Positions 25,647 to 34,985 of a DNA stretch of 64,000 nucleotides are shown here, piece after piece. Source of the DNA: an uncultured Acetatifactor sp. (lineage in GTDB: Bacteria > Bacillota > Clostridia > Lachnospirales > Lachnospiraceae); NCBI GenBank assembly GCA_910580225.1, contig CAJTXE010000001.1:248809-312808 (forward strand), in the 5' to 3' direction. The notes below the pieces were generated by a model. The model was given only the letters and a program-made list of their open reading frames with translations. It was not told where the DNA came from and made no database searches. Made by a program: the position numbers and the translations under genes. How positions within the stretch are numbered: the first letter of the stretch is position 1; each line of letters opens with the position of its first letter.

Positions 25647-27413
25647 ATGAGTCGGAATTGGAAGCGGAAAAGCGGGACACCATTTGCCTTCAGCCTGCCG
25701 CGGAGGCTTCTGGGATTGTTTCTCGTCTTTGTGGTCAGTATTTATATTGTGGGAATATGGGTTACGGTAAAACTGGAGCGGGACGCGTTCCTGGAGGTGC
25801 GGCAGATGTATCAATCCAGAGTGTCTTCCCTGGCGGAACAGCTGGATGATGAGCTGGGGCGCATTCAGCTTCAGATTAATTATGCCGCCACACGTCCGGA
25901 CGTCCGGCAGATGGAACTTACCGCGCCCACAGCGGCCTTCACCAGAATCTACACCACGGTTCTCCGGGTGGGAGAACTGATGTACGCCCTGCAGAACGCC
26001 AGCGGACTCATTGAGGACGCAAGTATTTTCCTGCCCCGGCTGGGCAAGGTGATTTCATCGGACGGCTCTTACAGAGATTTTTCGGAGGAAGATGAAAACT
26101 TCATACAGGAATATCGGGAAGAGGGAGGCAGAGAACTGCTGCTGACGGTGAACGGACAGCTGTATCTGGCCTCGGATTCCATGCACATATCAAGTACCGA
26201 ACAGGCGTCCGTGATCCGGGTGCGGTTTTCGGAACGGGTCATCTCCGAATGGTGCCGTCGGTTCTCTGAGAACGGCCTGATATGCCTGTTGGGAGCCGCC
26301 CGGACAGAAAGCCTCTATTTCTTCAGTGCGGGGAATGCATTTTTGCCGGAAGCGGAATTCCGGGCAGACCTGGAGAAGGGAGTGGGGCAGTGGGAAGCGG
26401 GAGAGAAAAGGGCGGATGAGGACACTGTGGGGATTGCCGGGACAGAATATCTGCGGATGGCCATTCCCGTGGGAAAACGGGATCTGTGGGTATGCGGCTA
26501 TGTGGACAGGAAGGTACTGCGCAATGCCTCCAGGCCCTTTTCCCTCTGGCAGCTTGTCCTTACGGCATTCCTGCTGCTGGAGGTCAGCCTGTTTTTCTAT
26601 ATTATCCGGAAAATGATCTCACAGCCCATCAACCGTTTTATGGGGGAAGTGCAGAGCCTGGAAGAAGAGGGCGTAATACGGCTTTCCCAGCCCCCGGGCA
26701 ACAATATGGATTTTCTGTATTCCGCATTTTTGGGAGTAAGCGATAAGCTGAAGGCATCCATGGAACAGGTGTACAACAATAAGCTGCTGGCCTATCAGTC
26801 GGAAATCAAATTTCTGCAGGCCCAGGTGAACCCCCATTTCCTCTACAACAGTTTTTACCATTTATACCGGATGGCGAAAATGGAGGACAATGAGGGCGTG
26901 GCGGAGATGAGCCGCCGTCTCAGCTCATACTACCGTTATATCACCCGCAGCGGCGAGAATGTGGTGCCCCTGTCCATGGAATATGAAAATGTAAAGGACT
27001 ATACGGAGATACAGACAATCCGCTTCGGAGACAGGATTAAGGTGGAACTGGAGCCGCTGCCCCGGGAATACGCCGGAATGGAGGTGCCCCGGTTTGTGCT
27101 GCAGCCCTTGTTTGAAAACGCCTATAACCATGGGGTGGAGAAAATTACCGGGGGCATTATCCGGCTGCGCTTTGAGACACGCCCGGAAGAACTGGTAATC
27201 TATGTGGAAAACAACGGCGCCTGTGCCGATCGGGATATGGAGGCGCTGTCGGCATACCTGGAGGACCGCGGGGAGAACCGGGCAGTGACGGCGCTGAAAA
27301 ACGTGAAAAGCCGTATGCGGCTTTTAGGGGGAGACCTGACGGTGTCCCATGGGAGCCTGGGCGGCTTCTGCACCACACTTATACTTCCCCGCAGGGAAAA
27401 TCAGGAGGATTAG
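25647..27413 (+). CDS. YesM-type sensor histidine kinase
   Basis: This 588-residue membrane kinase has TM1 at about 19-42, an extracellular sensor of about 255 residues, TM2 at about 299-321, a HAMP-like linker, then the His_kinase/HATPase pair. The phosphorylated His is His397 in QVNPHFLYNSF, the hallmark of the YesM/LytS group. The ATP lid region is FENAYNHGVEK. Such kinases usually sense sugars or a sugar-bound lipoprotein and control the adjacent ABC importer and hydrolases. The stop lies four bases before the ATG of its response regulator. It is divergent from GH38-GH3, which it may also control (inference). Confidence 0.92.
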   Translation: MSRNWKRKSGTPFAFSLPRRLLGLFLVFVVSIYIVGIWVTVKLERDAFLEVRQMYQSRVSSLAEQLDDELGRIQLQINYAATRPDVRQMELTAPTAAFTRIYTTVLRVGELMYALQNASGLIEDASIFLPRLGKVISSDGSYRDFSEEDENFIQEYREEGGRELLLTVNGQLYLASDSMHISSTEQASVIRVRFSERVISEWCRRFSENGLICLLGAARTESLYFFSAGNAFLPEAEFRADLEKGVGQWEAGEKRADEDTVGIAGTEYLRMAIPVGKRDLWVCGYVDRKVLRNASRPFSLWQLVLTAFLLLEVSLFFYIIRKMISQPINRFMGEVQSLEEEGVIRLSQPPGNNMDFLYSAFLGVSDKLKASMEQVYNNKLLAYQSEIKFLQAQVNPHFLYNSFYHLYRMAKMEDNEGVAEMSRRLSSYYRYITRSGENVVPLSMEYENVKDYTEIQTIRFGDRIKVELEPLPREYAGMEVPRFVLQPLFENAYNHGVEKITGGIIRLRFETRPEELVIYVENNGACADRDMEALSAYLEDRGENRAVTALKNVKSRMRLLGGDLTVSHGSLGGFCTTLILPRRENQED

Positions 27414-27417
27414 GATT

Positions 27418-29046
27418 ATGCAGACACTTTTGATCGTAGACGACGAACCGAATATCGTGGAAGGGCTGGCCAGCCAGTTTGAACAGCGATATGGGGACAG
27501 TGTTATCATCATGAAATCTTTTACCGGGGAACACGCGCTGAATATCCTCCAGGGCAATAAAGTGGATGTCATATTGTCCGATGTGCGGATGCCGGACATT
27601 GACGGTCTGGAACTGATACAGGAAACGGAACGGCTCTGGCCCAGGACCCATTTCATTTTTTTGAGCGGTTTTGATGATTTCGAGTATATTCACCGTGCGT
27701 CCAAGTTTTCCATTTACCGGGGATATCTGTTGAAGACGGAAGGAGACGAGGTGGTGATGGAGAAGGTGGACAAGGAGATACGGATGTGCGCGGAGGAGCT
27801 GCGCGCCGAGACGGAACAGGGCAGAATGCGGGCCTTTGCACAGCGTGCCGCGCTGGAAAGCATGCTCCGGGGCGGAGGCAGCTGGCGGGACTTTCCGATG
27901 CAGGATAACGTGCTTTCGCTGGAACTGGACACCGGGCGGCCGGTTTTTATGGTGCTGGGAAAATTCCTTCTGCATCAGGCGGCGGAGGGAATGCAGGTTC
28001 TGCAGCAGCTTGCCGGATTGCTGGAAGGCCAGGCCCCGGGGCTTACCTTTGAACTGCTTCTTCCCGAGGAGGGGACCCTTGTGTGGCTGCTTCAGGAAAA
28101 GAATGCCGCCGGGCGCCGGGGAACCGGGAGCTATATCCATGCGCTGTTTGAGGCAATTCAGCAGCAGATAGATGATGCCTGTGGTCTGGCAGTGAGCATG
28201 GTTATCGGCTGTGCCGCCGGATTTGACGAAATAGTAGAAAAATACGGACGTTTAAATGATATATATTATATGATATACCGGGATGCGGGGAAGCTGATTA
28301 TCGTGGATGAGACAGATTACTCGGATGTGCTGTTAAACCAGGGAGGCGGACTTCAGGAGCGGTTTCAGTTTTCCACGTTTATTCATCAGCTGGGGCAGCA
28401 GCTCCATACCGGAACGCCGGAATCGGTGAGGGAATTGTTTGCATTGTATTTCGGGGCATCCGGCGGGCTGCTGCAGAGCGCACGGCTTCACTCGGAGCAG
28501 CAGCTGACGTTATTTACGCTGCTGTTGAGCTTTCTGCGGGAGAACAGGATGGGAGCCTCCTACGAGCAGGCCCTTGCCCATATGCTGGACGATTTTCTGC
28601 ACGGCGCAAACCGGACGGAACCGGAGGCCTTTATGGAGAAAACCGCCGTCTTCTGCGGCGAACTCTGCAGGCAGCGGGCAGAGAATGAAGCGCATAATAC
28701 GGAGGCTGTTATCAACCGGATTAATCTCTATATAGAAGCCCATATAGAGGACTACAATCTGTCCCTGACGGAGCTGGCCCGGATGACGGGATTTAACCCT
28801 TCCTATCTCTCCCGTCTGTACCGGACGCACGCAGGCAGGAAGCTTTCGGAGTACATCGACGAAGTGAAGCTAAGGCATGCCCAGGGGTTGATTCTGTCCG
28901 GGGAACTGGTGAAAAATGTGGCCGAACGTACGGGATTTGCTTCGCCCTCCGCATTTATTCTGTTCTTTAAGCGCAACACCGGCAGGACGCCGCGGCAGTT
29001 TTTTGAGGAGCATATACCCGAAACATCCGATGGGGAAAGTAAATAG
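27418..29046 (+). CDS. YesN-type response regulator with AraC DNA-binding domain
   Basis: This 542-residue protein has a receiver domain with acidic pocket VDDE (8-10) and phosphorylated Asp55 in ILSDVRMPD. A middle region of about 300 residues without a named motif follows. The C-terminal AraC double helix-turn-helix is LSLTELARMTGFNPSYLSRL and NVAERTGFASPSAFILFFKR, ending GRTPRQFFEE. It would activate sugar-import and hydrolase genes when phosphorylated by the preceding kinase. The start at 27418 (MQTLLIVDDEP) has AGGAGG upstream; the frame is open further back only because it overlaps the kinase gene. The next gene is the importer's binding protein. Confidence 0.92.
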   Translation: MQTLLIVDDEPNIVEGLASQFEQRYGDSVIIMKSFTGEHALNILQGNKVDVILSDVRMPDIDGLELIQETERLWPRTHFIFLSGFDDFEYIHRASKFSIYRGYLLKTEGDEVVMEKVDKEIRMCAEELRAETEQGRMRAFAQRAALESMLRGGGSWRDFPMQDNVLSLELDTGRPVFMVLGKFLLHQAAEGMQVLQQLAGLLEGQAPGLTFELLLPEEGTLVWLLQEKNAAGRRGTGSYIHALFEAIQQQIDDACGLAVSMVIGCAAGFDEIVEKYGRLNDIYYMIYRDAGKLIIVDETDYSDVLLNQGGGLQERFQFSTFIHQLGQQLHTGTPESVRELFALYFGASGGLLQSARLHSEQQLTLFTLLLSFLRENRMGASYEQALAHMLDDFLHGANRTEPEAFMEKTAVFCGELCRQRAENEAHNTEAVINRINLYIEAHIEDYNLSLTELARMTGFNPSYLSRLYRTHAGRKLSEYIDEVKLRHAQGLILSGELVKNVAERTGFASPSAFILFFKRNTGRTPRQFFEEHIPETSDGESK

Positions 29047-29074
29047 AACGGCATTTCATGTCAATAGTTATGGA

Positions 29075-29103
29075 TTGAAAGGATTCTGTACAAAAGTTAC
29101 AAT
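29075..29103 (+). promoter_or_regulatory. Promoter of the sugar ABC importer
   Basis: TTGAAA (29075-29080), 17 bases, TACAAT (29098-29103), about 50 bases before the binding-protein start. It lies directly after the response regulator gene, whose product is the likely activator. Confidence 0.7.
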
Positions 29104-29153
29104 AAAATTGTCGAAAACGCAGTTTCATTGTTGAATATGAAGGAGGACATGCT

Positions 29154-30905
29154 ATGAAAAAAATGAAGTTTGGTGCTGTGATGATGGCCGCCCTGGTATC
29201 GGCCCCCATGCTTTTATCCGGCTGCGGACAGGAACCCTCCGCACCGGAAGCAACATCCAATCCGTCCGAAGCATCGGACGCATCGGATGTTTCCCAGGAA
29301 TCCCAGGGAGAACCCACTTCAGAACCCCAGGCCGCGGCGGAGGACGCCCCCTGGCTTACACCTTTTGAGGAGACGGTGAAGCTGGATGTGGTTGTGGGCT
29401 GGGATGCCGATGGGGGCGTTAAGGAAGGAACGACGCCGGAGACAAATGCCCTGGTTGAAGCGGCAAGGGATTTACTGAATATAGAACTGAATTTCCTGTG
29501 GATGGTACCGAATGACCAGTTTTCCGAAAAACTGGCACTCCAGATCAGCTCAGGCAATATCCCGGATATTGTAATGCTGGACAGCGGCAATTTCTATGAA
29601 TTTATGTCCAGTGACTATCTCAGAGACCTGACAGACGCCTACGAGACTTACGCGTCCGATGAACTGAAAAATACGGTGGAGGGCTTCGGCGAGGAAGCCG
29701 TAAGATATTCTTCCCGTGACGGCAGGCTGTACGGTATTCCGGCGCAGCTGGATACTTCCGAGAGTGTGGCGGGGCTGTATTACCGTTCCGACTGGCTGGA
29801 CGCCATAGGGACCGGCAAACCCACGAATGTACAGGAAATGAACGATATGCTGGTGGCGCTTGCCGAGTACGGCGCTTCCGTCAACGGCGGCAAGGATACG
29901 GTGGGACTGGGGACGACTTCCAGCGTGCTGAACACCAATTTTGCCCTAAGCGCATATTTCCAGTGTTATGGGGCGTATCCCAATAAGTGGATTATGCGGG
30001 ACGGCACCCTGGTAAATGGGATTGTACAGGATGAAATGCTGGACGCCCTGAACGGACTGAAGGATTTATATGAGCGCGGCGCCCTGGCGGCGGATTTTGC
30101 CACATGGAATTCCGATCAGTTCAATGAGCGTGTTACCACAGACCAGGTGGGGGCTGCCTTCGGTACCTATTACATTCCGGCATGGCCGCTGAACCAGAAT
30201 AAGGACGCAAATCCGGAAGCGGAATGGGCCGAACTGAATATTGCCGATATCGGCAGCAAGCCGGCCATGAATCAGGTGAGCATTAATCATTTCAACGTTG
30301 TCACCAGGGACGCGCCGGAGAACGCAGAGGCTGCCCTGATGAAGCTTCTGAACCTGACGCTGGCGGCCAATGGGAATTCAACCTTTGACAAATCGGTTTT
30401 CCAGGGCAGGGATCTGGCTGAAAACGGGGCTTCCATTTTCTATCTGCCGGTGTATATGTATTTCCCCACCCCATGGAAGCAGTACCGGGAGAATATCCGG
30501 GCTGCCTATGAGGCGCAGGATCCTTCCGGGCTGATCACAAATGTGGAACAGGAATGGTACGGGTACATGAACGACTACCTTACCCACGGCAATGCCTGTG
30601 AAAATCTGGGCACTGCATGGGGCATGTACAAGAGCCGCCTCTCGGAGGATATGGGAATTGCCGTAGGACTTGCGGCACGGGAAACCGGTGAGTATGAGCC
30701 TGCTTATTATTACGGCCCGGCTACCGAAACCGAGCAGCGTGTCTCTGCCACCCTTTCTGACATGTCTGTCTCTTTCATCGTGGAATATATCATGGGGCAG
30801 AAGGGAGAAGCCGACTGGGAAAGCTTCAGACAAAGCTGGAACGAGATGGGCGGACAGGCCTGGACGGAAGAAGTGAATGAGCAGTATCAGAGCATTACAC
30901 AGTAG
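29154..30905 (+). CDS. Sugar ABC transporter substrate-binding lipoprotein
   Basis: This 583-residue extracellular solute-binding protein is of the LipO/YtcQ type. The signal peptide ends in lipobox LLSGC, so the mature protein is lipid-anchored at Cys near residue 24. A Ser/Glu/Ala-rich tether of about 45 residues follows, and then the two-lobed binding fold (KLDVVVGWDADGG, ISSGNIPDIVML, LYGIPAQLDTSES, GLYYRSDWLDAIG). The usual size for this group is 500-580. It would deliver an oligosaccharide to the two permeases downstream. AAGGAGG precedes the start. Repeated GCATCGGA units in the tether suggest slippage. Confidence 0.92.
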   Translation: MKKMKFGAVMMAALVSAPMLLSGCGQEPSAPEATSNPSEASDASDVSQESQGEPTSEPQAAAEDAPWLTPFEETVKLDVVVGWDADGGVKEGTTPETNALVEAARDLLNIELNFLWMVPNDQFSEKLALQISSGNIPDIVMLDSGNFYEFMSSDYLRDLTDAYETYASDELKNTVEGFGEEAVRYSSRDGRLYGIPAQLDTSESVAGLYYRSDWLDAIGTGKPTNVQEMNDMLVALAEYGASVNGGKDTVGLGTTSSVLNTNFALSAYFQCYGAYPNKWIMRDGTLVNGIVQDEMLDALNGLKDLYERGALAADFATWNSDQFNERVTTDQVGAAFGTYYIPAWPLNQNKDANPEAEWAELNIADIGSKPAMNQVSINHFNVVTRDAPENAEAALMKLLNLTLAANGNSTFDKSVFQGRDLAENGASIFYLPVYMYFPTPWKQYRENIRAAYEAQDPSGLITNVEQEWYGYMNDYLTHGNACENLGTAWGMYKSRLSEDMGIAVGLAARETGEYEPAYYYGPATETEQRVSATLSDMSVSFIVEYIMGQKGEADWESFRQSWNEMGGQAWTEEVNEQYQSITQ

Positions 30906-31027
30906 TCCCGGTGCATCCGGCCGCTCTTTTCTCAATATTTCCGGATAAAGCATCCCAGAGGTTATTGGGGGCACTTCATTGGAAATGCCGGAAAATAACT
31001 GATACAAATAGAAAGCGGGGTTTTCAT

Positions 31028-31960
31028 ATGGCATACAAAAAAGAGCGGCCGCGAAAGGCCGCCGCCCCTAAAGGGCATTTGAAACGGCAATATCCGTTTT
31101 ATCTCATGATGATACCGGGAGTGGTATTCGTACTTATTTTCTCCTATCTTCCCATGTTTGGGATTGTGATGGCATTCCAGAATTTTTCACCCCTGAAATC
31201 CTTTTCGGGGTCGGACTGGGTGGGGCTGCAGAATTTTAAGGACATGCTGATGATTCCCACATTCTGGACGGTGGTGCGCAACACGCTGGTGATTTCCATC
31301 AGCAAGATTGTCCTGCGCCTGCTGGTGCCGTTGGTGATTGCACTGCTGCTGAATGAGGTTATGAGCATTCGGTTCAAGCGCGTTTCCCAGACCGTGTTTT
31401 TTCTGCCTTATTTTCTGTCCTGGGCCGTGATAGGAGGTATCCTGCGCAGCCTGTTTCAATATGATGGGATGGTAAACGGCGTTCTGACATCCCTTGGGAT
31501 GGAGCGCATCATGTTCCTGGGCAGCAACAGCTGGTTTCCTGTGATTGCAATTGTATCCGATGTATGGAAGGATATGGGATACAATATGATTATCTTCCTG
31601 GCTGCTATCACCAATGTGGACCCGGCACTGCATGAATCCGCTGCCCTGGACGGCGCGAACCGCTGGCAGCAGGCCTGGCATATCACGCTTCCCACCATTC
31701 GCCCCATTGTGGTGATGCTGCTGGTACTTTCCCTTGGTTCCGTACTCAGTGCAGGCATGGAGCAGATTCTGCTCCTGTATAATCCCATGGTATATGAAAG
31801 CGCCGACATCATTGATACGTTGGTGTACCGTCTGGGGCTGGTCAATCATCAGTGGTCCCTGTCCGCTGCGGTGGGGATGATGAAATCGGCGATATCCTTT
31901 GTGCTGGTGGCAGTTTCCTACCGGATTGCCGTTAAATATTTTGACTATCAGGTATTTTAA
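31028..31960 (+). CDS. Sugar ABC transporter permease, LplB type
   Basis: This 310-residue inner-membrane permease has six predicted helices. The ABC-ATPase docking loop is ESAALDGANRWQQAWHITLP (EAA motif), and the early segment PFYLMMIPGVVFVLIFSYLP is typical of LplB. The start at 31028 (MAYKKERPRK) follows AAGCGGGG; the open frame upstream is not supported. It is the second gene of the importer operon and pairs with the downstream permease to form the pore. Confidence 0.9.
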   Translation: MAYKKERPRKAAAPKGHLKRQYPFYLMMIPGVVFVLIFSYLPMFGIVMAFQNFSPLKSFSGSDWVGLQNFKDMLMIPTFWTVVRNTLVISISKIVLRLLVPLVIALLLNEVMSIRFKRVSQTVFFLPYFLSWAVIGGILRSLFQYDGMVNGVLTSLGMERIMFLGSNSWFPVIAIVSDVWKDMGYNMIIFLAAITNVDPALHESAALDGANRWQQAWHITLPTIRPIVVMLLVLSLGSVLSAGMEQILLLYNPMVYESADIIDTLVYRLGLVNHQWSLSAAVGMMKSAISFVLVAVSYRIAVKYFDYQVF

Positions 31961-31974
31961 AAGGGGGGCATGTG

Positions 31975-32859
31975 ATGAAAGGCAAAAAAATATCCGTATT
32001 TCGTATTCTGAACTACCTGATTCTTTCTGTGCTGGTGGTGATCTGCCTGATACCGGTGCTGCATGTCATCGCCTTGTCCTTTTCGGAGAAAATCGAGGCG
32101 GTGTCCGGAAATGTAGGGATATGGCCGGTGGGATTTAATTTGTCGGCATACCGTTATGTTATGGAGGACGGGCAGTTCTGGCAGTCCTTGAAGGTCACGC
32201 TGCTGCGGGTCGGCATCGGGGTTCCCGTAAACATTATCCTTGTGATCCTGACAGCCTATCCGCTTTCGAAACCTGACAGCCGGTTCCGCGGGCGCACCGC
32301 ATTTTCCTGGTTTTTTGTATTTACCATGCTGTTTAACGGCGGCATGATACCTGCCTACATTATCATCAGCAAGCTGAAGCTGATGAACACAATCTGGGCA
32401 CTGACGCTTCCGGGGGCAATGAATGTGTCGTACATGATACTGATGATGAACTTTTTCCGGAGTATTCCCATAGAGCTGGAGGAGGCTGCCGTAATCGACG
32501 GGGCGAGCCAGATGCAGGTTCTGCTGCGGGTGTTCCTTCCGCTTTCCCTGCCGTCCCTGGCAACGATTATTCTGTTTGCCACGGTTGCGAACTGGAATGT
32601 GTGGATGGACGGCTATCTGTATATGAACACGCCGGATAAATATCCGCTGCAGACCTATCTGGCAACGATTCTGATGGAGTCCAAAAATAATGTGGAAGCG
32701 CTGATGACACCCGAACAGCTGGAGCGCATGGCCCGGGTCAGCGAGAAGACAATCGAGGCAGCGCAGATTTTCCTGGGGGCGCTGCCGATTATGTGCGTAT
32801 ATCCTTTCCTGCAGCGGTATTATGTCAAGGGGATGGTTGTGGGGAGCGTTAAGGGGTGA
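31975..32859 (+). CDS. Sugar ABC transporter permease, LplC/YtcP type
   Basis: This 294-residue partner permease has about six helices. Its EAA loop is EEAAVIDGASQMQVLLRVFL, and the C-terminus KGMVVGSVKG is nearly invariant in YtcP/LplC proteins. FTMLFNGGMIPAYI is also characteristic. ATG 31975 is preferred over GTG 31972 because GGGGGG lies six bases before it. No ATP-binding subunit follows. Importers of this class usually share a general MsmK-like ATPase encoded elsewhere. Confidence 0.9.
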   Translation: MKGKKISVFRILNYLILSVLVVICLIPVLHVIALSFSEKIEAVSGNVGIWPVGFNLSAYRYVMEDGQFWQSLKVTLLRVGIGVPVNIILVILTAYPLSKPDSRFRGRTAFSWFFVFTMLFNGGMIPAYIIISKLKLMNTIWALTLPGAMNVSYMILMMNFFRSIPIELEEAAVIDGASQMQVLLRVFLPLSLPSLATIILFATVANWNVWMDGYLYMNTPDKYPLQTYLATILMESKNNVEALMTPEQLERMARVSEKTIEAAQIFLGALPIMCVYPFLQRYYVKGMVVGSVKG

Positions 32860-32923
32860 GCGACAGGATACAATGAGTAAGGTACTCCAGGCCAAACTGT
32901 TTCTGTAAAAAGGGCAGGAACTC

Positions 32924-32952
32924 TTTTCAGGTTCCCGAATCTGTGATACAAT
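32924..32952 (+). promoter_or_regulatory. Promoter before the nucleosidase gene
   Basis: TTTTCA (32924-32929), 17 bases, TACAAT (32947-32952), giving a leader of about 155 bases. It also marks the end of the importer operon; no clear terminator was found there. Confidence 0.5.
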
Positions 32953-33115
32953 GATTCTGCTGACTTGCCATTGCCTTGGGATGTATTCTTTCGGTATCCT
33001 CCGGAATAATAACCTTATTACAGGCAGGAAACAGCCATCTGACCATAAACGGTGTTATGTTCATGGCACTATAAGCCCGGCAGAGCAGGAGAGCAGAAAG
33101 GAAGGGAGGGCAACC

Positions 33116-33802
33116 ATGAAAGTTGGAATTTTATGTGCGGGAGATGAAGAGTTAGCTCCCTTTCTGTCAGTCATAAAAAGCTGCAGAGTAACGGAAAAGG
33201 CCATGCTGAAATTTTATGAAGGACAAATTGACGGTGTGGAAGTCGTTGTTCTGTTTTCCGGAGTGTGCAAAGTAAATGCTGCTATAGCGTCACAGATTCT
33301 GATCGATACATTCGGCGTAGAGAGTATCATCAATTCGGGCACCGCAGGCGGAATGAATCCGGAACTTGAAATATTTGATACAGTGATTTCCACAGAAGTC
33401 TGTTATCACGATGTTGCAGCGGATATCTTGACGGAATTTCATCCGTGGATGAAATCTGTATTTTTTGAGGCAGACTGTGAATTGACGAAATTGTCAAAAG
33501 CTGCCGTGGAGAAAATGAAGCCGGCAGGAAAGGTAATCTGGGGGCGGATGGCAACAGGTGAGTCATTTATAACCGAGGAGGGGCGGCAGAAGATTCAGGA
33601 TGTATTTGCGCCTTTGACAGTGGATATGGAAACTGCAAGTATTGCCCATGTGTGCTATGTGAACGGTATACCGTTCATTGCGATCCGGTGTGTTACGGAT
33701 ACTGCCGTGCACAGCGGAATTGACCATTTTGAAGAAAACTGCACCAGAGCTTCCGTTATTGCCAGGGACATTACAGTCGCTTTATTAAAGGAAATATCGT
33801 GA
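33116..33802 (+). CDS. 5'-methylthioadenosine/S-adenosylhomocysteine nucleosidase family protein
   Basis: This 228-residue protein is of the MTAN/Pfs type, which splits adenine from methylthioadenosine and S-adenosylhomocysteine. It has the usual MKVGILCAGDEELAPF opening. INSGTAGGMNPEL is the phosphorylase-fold glycine loop. VDMETASIAHVCY carries the ribose-binding Met-Glu pair. RCVTDTA holds the catalytic Asp that protonates adenine N7 (normally SDxAD). The canonical AD after the Asp is changed, so a related nucleoside could be the substrate. GGGAGGG precedes the start at 33116; the longer open frame upstream overlaps the promoter. Confidence 0.82.
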   Translation: MKVGILCAGDEELAPFLSVIKSCRVTEKAMLKFYEGQIDGVEVVVLFSGVCKVNAAIASQILIDTFGVESIINSGTAGGMNPELEIFDTVISTEVCYHDVAADILTEFHPWMKSVFFEADCELTKLSKAAVEKMKPAGKVIWGRMATGESFITEEGRQKIQDVFAPLTVDMETASIAHVCYVNGIPFIAIRCVTDTAVHSGIDHFEENCTRASVIARDITVALLKEIS

Positions 33803-33872
33803 CGCCAAGTGAAAGGTAATACGGTATTGCTGAACAGATAAAAACTTGAAGTTAACCCAAGGAGAAAACCAC

Positions 33873-34958
33873 ATGAAAAATTTACAGGACAGTTTTTGCT
33901 GGTATAAGTCCGGCAAAACTGCCGAGACCGGAACCCCCAAGGAGCGATATCAGCGCATTGTGGACTGGGCTGGGCAGGCCAGGGGAAGCAATCCGGATGC
34001 TTTTGACGCGGTGACGGCATGGCTTTTGAAAGCAGAGGAATGGAGCGAGACGGAAATGGCCGAAAACCGCATCCTTCTTATGGAAGGAATTATCGGTCGT
34101 TTTTTGGCCCAGTGCCGGCAGGTGCGGGCAGAACTGAATGATCTGGTCTCCTCCGGTCTGGTGAACATGGCTGTATTCGAAGCACTGGACAGTCTGGAAG
34201 AGGAGCTGGCCGGCAGGAGCCGCGCCGACGAACTGAAGGAAGCGGTGGAAAAGGTATTTTCTGATTTTACGTCTATAAAAGAACGTTCAGTCAGAGAACG
34301 TTTTGCGGGAGGCGTCACCGGCCATGCAGGAACAGATACCGTAGAGATCTACGGATATATCAACTGTCTGAAGGACTGTGATGCAGGCGTGCAGTGGGCC
34401 CTGTTCATGCCGGACGTGGTAAAGCGGCAGCAGAACGGTTTCTGCATGGAGCACTTTGAATACAGAAAGCTTCCTGCCATGCGGTTTATCGGAATAGAAA
34501 AAGATTTTTCTCAGGATGCTCCGGGGCTGGAAGCCTTACAGCGCACGCTGGATGCCATGGAGGAATATCGCAGCGGATTTGACAGTGATGTGATTCTGCT
34601 GCATCACTGCGGCAAAGGGGTGGATGTGGAACATTGCCACGCCCTGTGGGGACGGTTTCTGAAAGCGGATGCCCCGGTGCCCGACGGATTCGTATATGCG
34701 GATTTTGTTTCGGAGGATGACGGACAGGCCGGGATGCCCTATCTGTCTCAGTTTGCCTATGCGGAATTTACAGGAGATGCAGATGCCATGCACAATCAGG
34801 AGGGGTTTGACTGTGATGCCATGTATGATGTGACCAGAAACACGATTCTGGCCCAAAATGTGATGATTCCCTATCCGGCAAAATACTGGACAGCTGAGGT
34901 TTATCCGGAAGGTTATCAGAAGGGATGTAACGTCTATCTGTTCAGTGTTCAGAAATAG
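33873..34958 (+). CDS. GyrI-like effector-binding domain protein
   Basis: This 361-residue soluble protein has no signal or membrane segment. The N-terminal 150 residues are helical and charged. The C-terminal half looks like the GyrI/AraC effector-binding fold: MEHFEYRKLPAMRFIGIEKDF, where the fold's first strand often reads PAMRFIGI, then LWGRFLKADAPVPDG and AYAEFTGDAD. It could bind a small molecule. No DNA-binding helix-turn-helix was recognised at the N-terminus, so it is not clearly a regulator. AAGGAG precedes the start. It follows the nucleosidase by 70 bases and may share its transcript. Confidence 0.5.
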   Translation: MKNLQDSFCWYKSGKTAETGTPKERYQRIVDWAGQARGSNPDAFDAVTAWLLKAEEWSETEMAENRILLMEGIIGRFLAQCRQVRAELNDLVSSGLVNMAVFEALDSLEEELAGRSRADELKEAVEKVFSDFTSIKERSVRERFAGGVTGHAGTDTVEIYGYINCLKDCDAGVQWALFMPDVVKRQQNGFCMEHFEYRKLPAMRFIGIEKDFSQDAPGLEALQRTLDAMEEYRSGFDSDVILLHHCGKGVDVEHCHALWGRFLKADAPVPDGFVYADFVSEDDGQAGMPYLSQFAYAEFTGDADAMHNQEGFDCDAMYDVTRNTILAQNVMIPYPAKYWTAEVYPEGYQKGCNVYLFSVQK

Positions 34959-34985
34959 AAAAGTTACACAGTAAGCAGACGGAAA

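Noticed and set aside
25384..29046. Mobile element or recent transfer of the sugar island
   Set aside because: No transposase, integrase, tRNA or flanking direct repeats were seen, and base composition does not visibly break at the borders.
30906..31027. Attenuating hairpin between binding protein and permease genes
   Set aside because: Only a 4-bp CCGG stem can be seen; too weak to call.
32860..32923. Terminator at the end of the importer operon
   Set aside because: Possible stems (AAAAG/CTTTT, GGAAC/GTTCC) are only 5 bp and lack a T-run.
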